Shown: in pieces, positions 43,393-52,204 of the stretch
Layout: every line of letters starts with the position of its first letter
How positions within the stretch are numbered: position 1 is the stretch's first letter
Origin: Nitrospirales bacterium
GTDB taxonomy: Bacteria > Nitrospirota > Nitrospiria > Nitrospirales > UBA8639
Direction of reading: 5' to 3'
DNA: 64,000 nucleotides
Assembly (NCBI GenBank): GCA_022828225.1
Contig: JAJEJG010000013.1
Coordinates: 362,322 to 426,321 of the forward strand
Made by a program: the position numbers and the translations under genes
The notes under the pieces: generated by a model
What the model saw: only the letters and a program-made list of their open reading frames with translations
Database searches by the model: none
Told to the model about the DNA's origin: nothing

Positions 43393-45288
43393 ATGCTGTA
43401 CGCCCTGATCCCGCTCCTGCCGCTTCTGGCCTTCGTCGTGCTCAGCTTCGCCGGGCACGTCCTGAAAGAGCGCGCGCACCTGATCGCCGTGCCCGCGGTC
43501 TGGTTGTCCTTCCTGCTGTCGGTCCTGGCCTTTTCAGAAGTGGCGGGCGGACGCGTGCTGGAAATTCCCTTGTACACCTGGGCGGCTTCCGGCGATCTCA
43601 CCATCAGGCTCGGGCTCTACGTGGACCAGTTGACCGCGGCCATGCTGTTGCTGGTAACCATCGTGAGCGGATTGGTGCACGTCTACACCATCGGGTACAT
43701 GCATGGCGAACCGGGCTACGCGCGGTTTTTCGCGAACATCGCGTTGTTCACGTTCTCCATGTTGATGCTGGTCATGTCCGATAACTTCGTCCAACTGTTC
43801 GTGTTCTGGGAAGCCGTGGGTCTGTGCTCCTATCTGCTGATCGGGCACTGGTATGAACGGCACTCGGCGCGGGCTGCGGCGACCAAGGCGTTCATCGTCA
43901 ACCGGGTCGGGGACTTCGGGTTCCTGCTCGGCATCCTGTTGGTGTTCGTGGTCTTCGGGACCTTGCAATACCAGCCGGTGTTCGCCGAAGCCGTGAACCA
44001 GGACGGCGCCGTGGTCGACCTGCTGGGTGCGTTCGGCGGCGGATGGGAAGTCTCCGCGATGACCTTGATCTGCCTGCTGCTGTTCGTGGGCGCGGTGGGC
44101 AAGTCCGCGCAGGTGCCGTTGCACGTGTGGCTGCCGGATGCCATGGAAGGCCCCACGCCCATTTCCGCCTTAATCCACGCCGCGACCATGGTGACCGCGG
44201 GCGTGTTCATGGTGGCGCGGTTGGCCCCCCTGTATAACCTGTCGCCCGAGGCCATGGCCGTCGTGGCCATCGTGGGCGGCCTGACCATGATCGTGGGCGC
44301 CACGATCGCGTTGACGCAAAACGACATTAAGCGCGTGGTGGCCTATTCCACCTTGAGCCAGCTCGGGTACATGATGATGGCGTGCGGGTTGGGAGGGTAC
44401 GTGGCCGGGATCTATCATTTGCTGACGCATGGCGCGTTCAAGGCGTTGCTCTTTCTGGGATGCGGGTCCGTCATCCTGGCCGTGCATCACGAACAGGACA
44501 TGCAACGCATGGGCGGGCTGAAAGACAAAATGCCCGTGACCTACTGGACCTTCATCATCGGGTCGTTGGCGCTGGCCGGGTTTCCGCTGACCGCGGGATT
44601 CTTCAGCAAGGACGAATTGCTGCTGTCCGCGTGGAACGCGGGAATGCTGGGACAGGTCCTGGCCGTGGCGGGGATCCTCACCGCGGGACTGACGGCGTTC
44701 TACAGCTTCCGGTTGGTGTTCGTGACCTTTTGGGGCGAGTCCCGCGTAGACCCGCATCATGCCGATCACGTACATGAACAATCATCGGTCGTAACCGTTC
44801 CCCTGTTGGTGCTGGCCGTGCTCAGCATCGCCACGGGGTATTTGGGCATTCCGGAGTTCCTGCAACCGGCGTTTCCCGGCAGTGAAGGCGCGGGGCACCA
44901 CGGCGCGGCCGCCACGGGCATCATGCTGGTGGCCACGTTGGCGGGCGTGCTCGGCATTGCCGCGGCCTACGTCCTGTACGTGAAGTCGCCGAACTTGCCC
45001 GAACGCCTGATGAACCGATGGCACGCGTTGTATCGTGGCTCGCTCAACAAGTGGTACGTGGACGAAGCCTATGACAAGGCGTTCGTGAATCCCACGTTCA
45101 CGCTGGCGGAACGGATGTGGAAAAAAGTGGACGTGGCCATTATCGACAACGCGGTGAACGGCGTAGCCCGCGGGTTTGCCTGGTGGGGATGGATGGCCCG
45201 CCTGATCCAAACCGGCGAAACGCAAAATTACGCGCTCAGCATGGCTATGGGCGCGGTCATTATCCTGACCGCGTATTTGATGTTCTGA
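43393..45288 (+). CDS. nuoL: NADH-quinone oxidoreductase subunit L (antiporter-like)
   Basis: This 631-residue antiporter-like proton-pumping subunit has the conserved WEAVGLCSYLLIGHWYE, GKSAQVPLHVWLPDAMEGPTPISALIHAATMV and AFKALLFLGCGSVI regions. The C-terminal extension forming the long lateral helix HL is present (about 540-615). Length is typical. Confidence 0.96.
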   Translation: MLYALIPLLPLLAFVVLSFAGHVLKERAHLIAVPAVWLSFLLSVLAFSEVAGGRVLEIPLYTWAASGDLTIRLGLYVDQLTAAMLLLVTIVSGLVHVYTIGYMHGEPGYARFFANIALFTFSMLMLVMSDNFVQLFVFWEAVGLCSYLLIGHWYERHSARAAATKAFIVNRVGDFGFLLGILLVFVVFGTLQYQPVFAEAVNQDGAVVDLLGAFGGGWEVSAMTLICLLLFVGAVGKSAQVPLHVWLPDAMEGPTPISALIHAATMVTAGVFMVARLAPLYNLSPEAMAVVAIVGGLTMIVGATIALTQNDIKRVVAYSTLSQLGYMMMACGLGGYVAGIYHLLTHGAFKALLFLGCGSVILAVHHEQDMQRMGGLKDKMPVTYWTFIIGSLALAGFPLTAGFFSKDELLLSAWNAGMLGQVLAVAGILTAGLTAFYSFRLVFVTFWGESRVDPHHADHVHEQSSVVTVPLLVLAVLSIATGYLGIPEFLQPAFPGSEGAGHHGAAATGIMLVATLAGVLGIAAAYVLYVKSPNLPERLMNRWHALYRGSLNKWYVDEAYDKAFVNPTFTLAERMWKKVDVAIIDNAVNGVARGFAWWGWMARLIQTGETQNYALSMAMGAVIILTAYLMF

Positions 45289-45307
45289 TGAGGAGTTTCT
45301 GATCGAG

Positions 45308-46873
45308 ATGTCTTCCGGCGGATTTCCCTGGCTGACCTTGGTCGTGTTCCTGCCCTTGTTGGGCGTGGCCGCGATTCTCCTGGTCGAAGAAGCCCTGGCC
45401 AAGTGGGTGGCCCTGGGGGTTTCGTCGCTGGTGTTCCTGGTCTCGCTGCCGCTCTGGATCCTGTTCGATGAATCCACGCCTGCCATGCAGTTCGTGGAAA
45501 CGCACCAATGGATTGCGTCGCCCTCCATCAACTACGCGGTGGGCGTGGACGGGATCAGCCTGCCCCTGGTGTTGCTGACCACCCTGCTGACTCCGCTCTG
45601 CGTCCTGGTGTCATGGACGGCGATCCAGACGCGCGTCAGGGAATTCATGATCAGCCTGCTCGTGATGGAAACCGCCACGATCGGCGTGTTCGTCTCGTTG
45701 GACTTCGTGCTGTTCTACGTGTTCTGGGAAACCATGCTGATCCCCATGTATCTGTTGATCGGGATCTGGGGCGGCCCCAATCGCGTGTACGCGGCCATCA
45801 AGTTTTTCCTGTATACCCTGGCCGGCAGCGTCCTGCTACTCGTGGCGATTATCGTGCTCTATTTCTACGCCGGGAAAGAATCGTTCGATATCCTCATGCT
45901 GAGCAACGCCGAGTATCCGGCCTGGCTGCAAGCCTGGCTGTTCTGGGCCTTCTTCGCCGCGTTTGCCGTGAAAGTGCCGATGTTCCCGTTCCATACGTGG
46001 TTGCCGGACGCGCACGTGGAAGCCCCGACCGCGGGCAGTGTGATGCTGGCGAGCGTGTTGCTGAAACTGGGGGCTTACGGGTTTCTGCGCTTCTCGTTGC
46101 CCATGCTGCCGAACGCCACGCAGCAGTTCACCTCGGTGGTGCTGTTCCTGTCGGTCGTGGCCATCATCTACGGCGCCTACATGGCCTTTGCCCAAGCCGA
46201 TCTCAAAAAACTCATCGCGTATTCAAGCGTGAGTCACATGGGATTCGTCACGCTGGGGATCTTCGTGTTGAACGCCCAGGGGATCGAAGGCGCGATCCTG
46301 CAAATGGTCAACCACGGCATCACCACCGGCGCGCTCTTCCTGTGCGTAGGCATCGTGTACGAGCGGACGCACAGCCGGGAGATCGCGGACAATTCAGGCT
46401 TGGCCGCGTCCATGCCGGTCTACGCCACGTTCCTCGTGATCTTCGCGCTGTCCTCCGTGGGGTTGCCGGGCATGAACAGCTTCGTTGGCGAATTCTTCGT
46501 GCTGCTCGGGGCCTTCCTGTGGAGCAAGGCGGTCGCCACGGCCGCGGCCCTGGGGGTCATCCTCGCGGCAGCCTATATTCTCTGGATGTTGCAACGCGTG
46601 ATCTACGGCACCCCGGCGCAACACATGACCTCGAAACTCCATGATATGAACTGGCGGGAAATCGGCACCCTGGCGCCCCTGGCGTTCTTCGTGTTCTGGA
46701 TCGGGCTTTATCCCAAGCCCCTGCTGGACGTGATGCATGCCAGCGTCGATCACCTCGTACAAAAGCAGGCCAAAGTCATGGTGGTGGACGGCGGGTCTCC
46801 GGTGTCACCGCAGGTCATTGCCGCCAACCCGTCTTCCCCGAAAACCGGCGACACAAAGGCTGACGCGCGATGA
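45308..46873 (+). CDS. nuoM: NADH-quinone oxidoreductase subunit M (antiporter-like)
   Basis: This 521-residue subunit with about 14 helices has WETMLIPMYLLIGIWGG (conserved Glu), FAVKVPMFPFHTWLPDAHVEAPTAGSV (conserved Lys) and YSSVSHMGFVTLGI. It overlaps nuoN by 4 bp (ATGA). A single nuoM is present, with no second copy in this operon. Confidence 0.96.
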   Translation: MSSGGFPWLTLVVFLPLLGVAAILLVEEALAKWVALGVSSLVFLVSLPLWILFDESTPAMQFVETHQWIASPSINYAVGVDGISLPLVLLTTLLTPLCVLVSWTAIQTRVREFMISLLVMETATIGVFVSLDFVLFYVFWETMLIPMYLLIGIWGGPNRVYAAIKFFLYTLAGSVLLLVAIIVLYFYAGKESFDILMLSNAEYPAWLQAWLFWAFFAAFAVKVPMFPFHTWLPDAHVEAPTAGSVMLASVLLKLGAYGFLRFSLPMLPNATQQFTSVVLFLSVVAIIYGAYMAFAQADLKKLIAYSSVSHMGFVTLGIFVLNAQGIEGAILQMVNHGITTGALFLCVGIVYERTHSREIADNSGLAASMPVYATFLVIFALSSVGLPGMNSFVGEFFVLLGAFLWSKAVATAAALGVILAAAYILWMLQRVIYGTPAQHMTSKLHDMNWREIGTLAPLAFFVFWIGLYPKPLLDVMHASVDHLVQKQAKVMVVDGGSPVSPQVIAANPSSPKTGDTKADAR

Positions 46874-48345
46874 TGATTCCTCTCGCAGATCTGGTCACGA
46901 TCCTGCCGGAACTGATCGTTGTATCCGCGGCCTGTCTCCTGTTGGTCCTGGACCCGATCACCCCGTCCAACAAGAAAGACCTGCTGGCCTGGATGAGCGT
47001 CGCCACGCTGGGAGTCTGTTTCGTCGTGACGGCCGGGAGCATGGGCGACCGGGTCTTTGCGTTCAGCGACCTCGTGGTGGTGGACGGGTATGCTTCGTTC
47101 TGGAAACTGCTGCTCTACGTCGTGAGCGCCATGACGATCCTGCTCTCCATCGGGTATCTCAAGGAAGAGCGGATCGACCTGGCCGAATTCTACGGGTTCG
47201 TGCTGCTCTCCTTGACGGGCATGATGATCATGGTGTCCGGGGCCGACCTGCTGGTCATCTACCTGGGTATCGAGTTGATGTCCATCTCGCTCTATATCAT
47301 GGCGGGCTTCAAGCGGTTTGAAGCCAAGTCCATCGAATCATCGGCCAAGTATTTCATTTTGGGCGCGTTCTCCTCGGGTCTCCTGCTCTACGGCATTTCG
47401 CTCATTTTCGGCGCAACGGGCAGCACGCGTCTCGTGGAAATCGCCGCGGCCGTCGATGCGCGGGGCCTGGACGATTCGATGATCCTTATCGCCCTGATGC
47501 TGGTGATCGTGGGGTTCGGCTTCAAGGTGGCGGCCGTGCCGTTCCACATGTGGACGCCGGATGTGTATCAGGGCGCGCCGACCTCGGTGACCGCGTTCAT
47601 GGCCGTAGCATCGAAAGCCGCGAGTTTCGGGGCGTTCCTCCGGGTCATGCTCGAAGGCTTCGGGGGCATGAAACCGAACTGGAGCGGGCTCATCCTGGGC
47701 GTGTGCATTCTGACCCTGATCCTGGGGAACCTTGTGGCCATCGTGCAAACGAACGTGAAGCGCATGTTGGCGTATTCGAGCATCGCGCACGCGGGCTATG
47801 CCTTGATCGGACTGGTCGTGGCGGGATGGGTCGGAACCGAAGCCGGGGTTTCGGCCAAGGGCGTGTCGAGCATGATGCTGTATTTGGCCGTCTATTCCTT
47901 CATGACCCTGGGCGCCTTCTCCATCGTGGCGATCCTTCGACGGGGCGGGGAAGAAGGCGAAGACCTGGACGACTTCACCGGGTTGGCCAAGCGCCACAAG
48001 GGCGCGGCGTTCTTGATGTTGCTCTTTATGGTCTCGCTCGCGGGCATCCCGCCGACCGCGGGATTCATCGGCAAGTTTTATTTGTTCATGGCCGCGGTCA
48101 ATGCCGGCCTGACCTGGCTGGCCGTGGTCGGGTTGATTTTCGCCGCGGTGTCCGCGTTCTACTACCTGCGCGTCGTCATGGTCATGTACATGCGCGAACC
48201 GTCACCGGACCAGGAAGGCGAAACGCGCCTGGCTCTGTCTCCCACCGCCTTCGTCGTCCTGGCCCTCGCCGCCGCCGGCGTCATCCTCTTCGGCCTCTAC
48301 CCCTGGCCCCTCGTCTCCCTCACCGCCACCGCCGCACTGCCCTAA
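46870..48345 (+). CDS. nuoN: NADH-quinone oxidoreductase subunit N (antiporter-like)
   Basis: This 491-residue subunit ends the operon. It has IYLGIELMSISLYIMAGFKR (conserved Glu), FGFKVAAVPFHMWTPDVYQGAPTSVTAFMA (conserved Lys) and YSSIAHAGYALIGLV. No terminator with a clear T-run follows; the downstream 295 bp are filled with palindromic repeats. Confidence 0.96.
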   Translation: MMIPLADLVTILPELIVVSAACLLLVLDPITPSNKKDLLAWMSVATLGVCFVVTAGSMGDRVFAFSDLVVVDGYASFWKLLLYVVSAMTILLSIGYLKEERIDLAEFYGFVLLSLTGMMIMVSGADLLVIYLGIELMSISLYIMAGFKRFEAKSIESSAKYFILGAFSSGLLLYGISLIFGATGSTRLVEIAAAVDARGLDDSMILIALMLVIVGFGFKVAAVPFHMWTPDVYQGAPTSVTAFMAVASKAASFGAFLRVMLEGFGGMKPNWSGLILGVCILTLILGNLVAIVQTNVKRMLAYSSIAHAGYALIGLVVAGWVGTEAGVSAKGVSSMMLYLAVYSFMTLGAFSIVAILRRGGEEGEDLDDFTGLAKRHKGAAFLMLLFMVSLAGIPPTAGFIGKFYLFMAAVNAGLTWLAVVGLIFAAVSAFYYLRVVMVMYMREPSPDQEGETRLALSPTAFVVLALAAAGVILFGLYPWPLVSLTATAALP

Positions 48346-48403
48346 TTGGTTCCCGCAAAACGCGCCACATCAAATCTTAAGAATCGCACCTTCCTCTTTT
48401 TCG

Positions 48404-48440
48404 GTCATTCCCGACATTTTTAATCGGGAATCCAGAGTCT
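48404..48440. repeat. GGGAATCC-type palindromic repeat 1 after nuoN
   Basis: CATTCCCGA and TCGGGAATCC pair around a T-rich centre. It is the first of three related palindromes in the nuoN-SoxC-like gap. Confidence 0.55.
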
Positions 48441-48470
48441 TTATTCTTTGCAAACGCAGGAAAGCACCAA

Positions 48471-48503
48471 GACCCTGGATGCCCGATCGGGGCCGGGCAT
48501 GAC
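48471..48503. repeat. CTGGATGCCCGAT...GGGCATGAC palindromic repeat 2
   Basis: GATGCCCG and CGGGCATGAC form the arms around ATCGGGGC. It is closely similar to repeat 3 at 48561-48594. Confidence 0.55.
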
Positions 48504-48514
48504 AAAGTTCCGTA

Positions 48515-48538
48515 GGGGACGACCTGCGTGTCGTCCCA
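48515..48538. repeat. Perfect 8-bp hairpin between repeats 2 and 3
   Basis: GGGACGAC and GTCGTCCC form an 8-bp stem with an 8-nt loop. No T-run follows on either strand, so it is probably part of the repeat block rather than a terminator. Confidence 0.45.
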
Positions 48539-48560
48539 AGTCTTTACAAGCGACAAAGCC

Positions 48561-48594
48561 AAGACGCTGGATCCCCGATCAAGTCGGGCATGAC
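48561..48594. repeat. CTGGATCCCCGAT...GGGCATGAC palindromic repeat 3
   Basis: CCCGATCAAGTCGGG with GGATC/ATGAC flanks is the clearest copy of this dispersed palindrome. The CCCTCACC-type sequence follows at 48597-48632, directly before the end of the convergent gene. Confidence 0.55.
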
Positions 48595-48640
48595 AGAAGA
48601 AAATCGGGGAGAGGGCAGGGTGAGGGGGCATTCCAACGTC

Positions 48641-49639
48641 TTACGACAATTCAACCTTGACCGTAATGGCGTGAATCTCCATCGCCTCGGTCGAAGAAGG
48701 CTTCGTGGTGAGCGTCTGCATCGCATTGTCGGTATTGGTGGCCCGGACCATGAGTGTGTATTCCCCGGCTTTCGGAATGTTCCATTCATACTGCCATGGA
48801 GTCCACGTATGCGGAGAGAGTTTGGGGAGGAGCGTGCCCGGCGCCCACGTTTTGCCCGCGTCCGTACTCACTTCGATGTTGTGAATGGCGACTCGTCCAT
48901 TGAAGGCGATGCCCTTGATCGTGAAACGCGGCGTAGTGATGAGTTCCCGGTCGCCCGGTACGTCGATGCGTGAGGACAGTTTCACCAACGCGGTGTCCGA
49001 CCAGCTCTGTTGTTGCCAATGCCCTTTATAGTCGTGAGGCACAAGCTCCAATCCGGTCAGCCATTTGACGTTCTTCATGCCGTAGATGCCGGGAACGATC
49101 ACCCGGGCGGGATACCCGTGATCCGGCGGCACGGGCACGCCGTTCATTTTCACCGCGAGCAAGACGTCTTCCTCAAGGGCCCGGGCGAGGGGAAAGCTGT
49201 CGGAATAGCCGTCCGCGCCGCGAAGAACCAGGTCAAACGCCTTGGGGTCGAATCCCGCTTCGTCGAGCAGGTGATTCAGCTTCACGCCCTCCCACTCCGC
49301 CGTGCCGATGGAATAGCCGCCGACCGTATTGCCGATACATTCCAGCGTGGCAATCATTTTCGTTTGCGGGCGTTTCAACAGATCCGCGAAAGACCACGTG
49401 GTAGGACGTTTGACCATGCCGGCGATGCGTAATGACCACTGCTCCAGGTCGATCTCCGGCGTCAGGTCGTAAGAGGTCACGTAAAAATCTTCATTGGTGG
49501 TAATGGCCGGCGTTTCGCGGCCTTTGCCCAAAAACAAGCCGAACAACTGGGCCTGAACAAGCGAATAGGGACGCAAGACGGCCAGCCCCAACGAGGCCAA
49601 TAAACTTTTCCCGAACGTTCTTCTGGAAATGAGGGACAT
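48641..49639 (-). CDS. Tat-exported sulfite-oxidase-family molybdoprotein (SoxC/SorA-like)
   Basis: This 332-residue protein from ATG 49639 has a twin-arginine signal (SRRTFGKSLLASLGLAVL). It has an oxidoreductase molybdopterin domain with the Mo-ligating cysteine in ATLECIGN (Cys101) and HGYPARVIVPGIYGMKNVKWL, and a C-terminal Mo-co dimerisation domain (IEVSTDAGKTWAPG). It may oxidise sulfite or a related compound in the periplasm and pass electrons to a cytochrome. No haem subunit or sox gene is adjacent. It is convergent with nuoN. Confidence 0.88.
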   Translation of the reverse strand: MSLISRRTFGKSLLASLGLAVLRPYSLVQAQLFGLFLGKGRETPAITTNEDFYVTSYDLTPEIDLEQWSLRIAGMVKRPTTWSFADLLKRPQTKMIATLECIGNTVGGYSIGTAEWEGVKLNHLLDEAGFDPKAFDLVLRGADGYSDSFPLARALEEDVLLAVKMNGVPVPPDHGYPARVIVPGIYGMKNVKWLTGLELVPHDYKGHWQQQSWSDTALVKLSSRIDVPGDRELITTPRFTIKGIAFNGRVAIHNIEVSTDAGKTWAPGTLLPKLSPHTWTPWQYEWNIPKAGEYTLMVRATNTDNAMQTLTTKPSSTEAMEIHAITVKVELS

Positions 49640-49770
49640 ACGCAACTCGCTTGCTGCTTACAGTATAGTTCTTCTGCCAGCAGATATGAATCGTCTGCGC
49701 GTCGAAATGATGCTCAGCTTTCGTCCCGTTATTCGTGACATGAAAACTGATGAACGATCATGCCGTATTA

Positions 49771-49799
49771 TTGACTTTATTTTGCAAACTGGTTATATG
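49771..49799 (+). promoter_or_regulatory. Sigma-70 promoter of the first antitoxin-toxin pair
   Basis: TTGACT (49771-49776) and TATATG (49794-49799) are separated by exactly 17 bp, 38 bp upstream of the antitoxin start. Confidence 0.7.
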
Positions 49800-49836
49800 T
49801 CTAGTCAGAATTTACGGTAAAATATTTGGAGGATTT

Positions 49837-50097
49837 ATGAGCAAAACGTGGCAGGTACAGGAGGCGAAGGCACGATTTAGTGAACTTCTTGAGACCAGCC
49901 TTGCTGAGGGGCCTCAAATCGTGACGAAACGGGGCGTAGAGGCGGCGGTATTGGTTCCGATCAACCAATGGCGACGTTTGGAGCAGATGGCAAAACCCAC
50001 GTTGAAACAACTGCTACTCGCGTCCGAACCGCAAGCCGACATCCCGGTACCACCCCGCACCAGACAACCCCATCGGCCGGTGACGGGTTTCGATTGA
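49837..50097 (+). CDS. Phd/YefM-family antitoxin
   Basis: This 86-residue protein begins MSKTWQVQEAKARFSELLETS, the Phd/YefM dimerisation and DNA-binding domain, with VTKRGVEAAVLVPINQWRRLE. The C-terminal Pro/Arg-rich tail would wrap the toxin. ATG 49837 has GGAGG at good spacing. It lies 4 bp before a PIN-domain toxin gene. Such antitoxins neutralise the toxin and repress their own promoter. Confidence 0.9.
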   Translation: MSKTWQVQEAKARFSELLETSLAEGPQIVTKRGVEAAVLVPINQWRRLEQMAKPTLKQLLLASEPQADIPVPPRTRQPHRPVTGFD

Positions 50098-50101
50098 ACA
50101 G

Positions 50102-50506
50102 ATGTATCTCCTCGACACCAATGTCATCTCGGAAACGCGTCGCCCTCGTCCCGATCGTGGTGTCCTGAACTGGCTCACCGGTGTATCCGACGAAGAACTG
50201 CATGTCTCCGCGGTCACGATTGGGGAACTCCAGGCAGGTATCGAGATCACCCGTGAGCAGGACTCCGCCAAGGCGGAAGAACTGGAAGCTTGGCTTGGCA
50301 AGATCCTCACTTCCTACAACGTCTTGTCGGCGGATGTGGCTGTTTTTCGGGTTTGGGCCCGGCTCAAGCATCGGCAGTCACACACCTTGATGGAAGATGC
50401 CTTGATCGCGGCCACAGCCCTGGTGCACAGACTCACGGTCGTGACCCGCAACACCGGTGATTTTGCCCAACTCGGCGTGGAGACGCTGAACCCGTTCGAG
50501 ACATGA
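50102..50506 (+). CDS. PIN-domain toxin (VapC/FitB-like ribonuclease)
   Basis: This 134-residue protein starts MYLLDTNVISETRRPRPDRGV with the first catalytic Asp (DTN). Glu in TIGELQAGI and Asp residues in MEDALIAATA and RNTGDF complete the acidic active site. The NVISE form with RP-rich loop is typical of FitB-like VapC. It forms a pair with the upstream Phd-type antitoxin. Its stop overlaps the next reading frame as ATGA. Confidence 0.9.
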   Translation: MYLLDTNVISETRRPRPDRGVLNWLTGVSDEELHVSAVTIGELQAGIEITREQDSAKAEELEAWLGKILTSYNVLSADVAVFRVWARLKHRQSHTLMEDALIAATALVHRLTVVTRNTGDFAQLGVETLNPFET

Positions 50507-50751
50507 ATCACGAATTGGAAATGACGAAAAAATCGCCCATGCCCGACGCCGATATCACACGCCGCCTCGACGCGCTCTACTTCCACCTCTACGGCCTGAC
50601 CAAGGAAGACGCGAAGTACGTGCTGGACACCTTCCCCATCGTCCGCAAGGAAGACGAAGCCGCCTTTCACTGCTATCGCACCCGCGACCTCATCCTCGCC
50701 TACATGAACGCCCTCTCCGCCGGAGACACCGAGACGAAGGTGGCGGTTTAG
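50503..50751 (+). pseudogene. C-terminal fragment of an Eco57I-type DNA methylase/restriction protein
   Basis: The 82-residue frame contains RRLDALYFHLYGLTKEDAKYVLDTFPIVRKEDE and RTRDLILAYMNALSAGDTETKVAV (split here into two parts). From memory these match the extreme C-terminus of large Eco57I-like adenine methylase or combined restriction-modification proteins. The catalytic and target-recognition parts, normally many hundreds of residues, are missing. The frame is now joined to the PIN toxin by a 4-bp overlap, so it may still be translated. It is read as a remnant of a lost restriction-modification gene. Confidence 0.65.
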
Positions 50752-50850
50752 GCAGCTCTTGACCGGTGTTAGAGGGAAGATGCCGCAGAAGTTTCTCTAG
50801 GGTAAGATGTAAGCACCAGTTTTCAAGATGTTTTTAACATGGAGGCTTTG

Positions 50851-50885
50851 ATATGGGAGCCACCGAGACACAGGTAGCGATTTAG
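50851..50885 (+). pseudogene. Second, very short methylase-tail remnant
   Basis: ATGGGAGCC at 50853 opens a 10-residue frame MGATETQVAI-stop that mirrors the GDTETKVAV-stop end of the previous fragment, including the following TTTAGGC. GGAGG lies just upstream. This suggests a duplicated and decayed end of the same gene type. It is too short to be sure. Confidence 0.35.
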
Positions 50886-50969
50886 GCCGTCATTGCCCGC
50901 ATCTGGAGCGAGGAAGCTTGAACTTTACAACGCATTATGTGAAAGTTCCTTCGATTAGGAGGCAAAGAC

Positions 50970-51161
50970 ATGTCTAAAAAAACAGAAACAGGTTCAGAAG
51001 ATTATCTGAAGACGTTGGAAGAGGTCAAAAAGCAATACCAGCAATACGTGGAAGTCAGCGAGCTTTATAAGCTGCCGATTCAGAAGGAGGTGGAAACAAT
51101 ACAATATCAGCCTCCCAGCCCGGAACACCCCCTGACGACAAATACCATTCGTATCAAGTAA
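50970..51161 (+). CDS. Small protein of unknown function upstream of a serine protease
   Basis: This 63-residue protein (MSKKTETGSEDYLKTLEEVK...) has a helical, charged N-terminal half and a Pro/Thr-rich C-terminal half (YQPPSPEHPLTTNTIRIK). ATG 50970 has a strong AGGAGG at 7-nt spacing. It is 12 bp upstream of the ClpP-class protease gene and probably co-transcribed. No family is recognised; a partner or substrate of the protease is possible. Confidence 0.65.
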   Translation: MSKKTETGSEDYLKTLEEVKKQYQQYVEVSELYKLPIQKEVETIQYQPPSPEHPLTTNTIRIK

Positions 51162-51173
51162 AATCGAACAATT

Positions 51174-52156
51174 ATGGCTTCGTGGAGTGAACTTCTGGCC
51201 GAGTTCCAAACTCGGAAAGACCCGAACTGGCTTGATAAGAAGCTGAAAGACCGGTTGCGTGCCATCTCAAAACATCGGGGCGATGCTGCGGTTATCTTCT
51301 ACGCATCGGCTTTTCTGCAGAAAGTTGTTGATAATGTGTCTATTACCAGGGAGGATATCAACGGTTTCATGAACGCGCTTTACGAAGCGCCAGCTGATAA
51401 AGGTCTCGTATTAATACTTCATACTCCGGGTGGAGACCCCAACGCTGTTGAGAGTATCGTTGAGTATTTACACTCCAAGTTTAACCGAATGGAAGTCGTC
51501 GTGCCTTACTTGGCCATGTCTGGCGGCGCGATGATAAGTCTTGCCAGTGATCTATTGGTGCTTGGCAAGCAGGGCAGCTTGGGCCAATTGATCCTCAGTT
51601 TGTCATTGGCAATAAAACGCACTCAGCCAGAGCGATTCAGGAAGGATTCAGTAAGGCAAAAGAAGATATTGAAAACGACACGAAACTAGCACATCTTTGG
51701 GCACCCATTTTGCAAAATATGGGACCTTCGCTTGTTTTGGAAGCCGATAAAGCTTTGTCGTACAGCAAAGAATTAGTGGCGAACTGGCTTAATGTAAGGA
51801 TGCTAAAAAACATAAGCAATGAAGATGAAAGAAAGCAAAAAGCTGATAACATTGCAGCATATTTCAATGCGGAAGAGACATCCGGCCATGGCCAAGTTCA
51901 TGTCCATGGCCAAAGGATAGGAGCGGCAAAACTTCAGGAACTCGGGCTAAAGCTGGAATTGCTTGAAGATAACCAAGATCTACAAAATGATGTTCTAACG
52001 GCATACCACTTGATGACCTTGATTTTTGAGATGACATCTTCCTTGAAATTTATCGCCAGTGATAGAGGAAAAATGTGGGTTAAACAACAGCAGATTCTTA
52101 TTCCGGCATCCCCGCCTCTTCCTCAGCAGCCGCGTGGAAATCGCCCCTCCAAATAG
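51174..52156 (+). pseudogene. ClpP-class serine protease (SDH_sah-like), frameshifted
   Basis: Two frames encode one protein. 51174-51689 reads MASWSELLAEFQTRKDPNWL... with LILHTPGGDPNAVESIV and the catalytic-serine region AMSGGAMISLASD, then GSLG. At about 51584 the coding sense moves to another frame, PIDPQFVIGNKTHSARAIQE, which runs to 52156 without a stop. GSLGPIDPQ is the expected family sequence. One C appears lost at GGGCC before AATT, so the gene is inactivated, or the assembly dropped a base. The family belongs with Clp/SppA-type serine proteases, some named serine dehydrogenase proteinases. Confidence 0.8.
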
Positions 52157-52204
52157 CCTGCGCAAAAAGCTAGCAGCCCACAGATTCAGCGATCCTGGAC
52201 CCAA

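Noticed and set aside
45508..46644. A 378-codon plus-strand frame inside nuoM in another frame
   Set aside because: It is an Arg-rich out-of-frame shadow of nuoM; nuoM itself is unmistakable.
51578..51592. Programmed ribosomal frameshift in the serine protease
   Set aside because: No slippery heptamer of the X XXY YYZ kind and no following pseudoknot are visible at the GGGCCAATT junction; a lost base is simpler.
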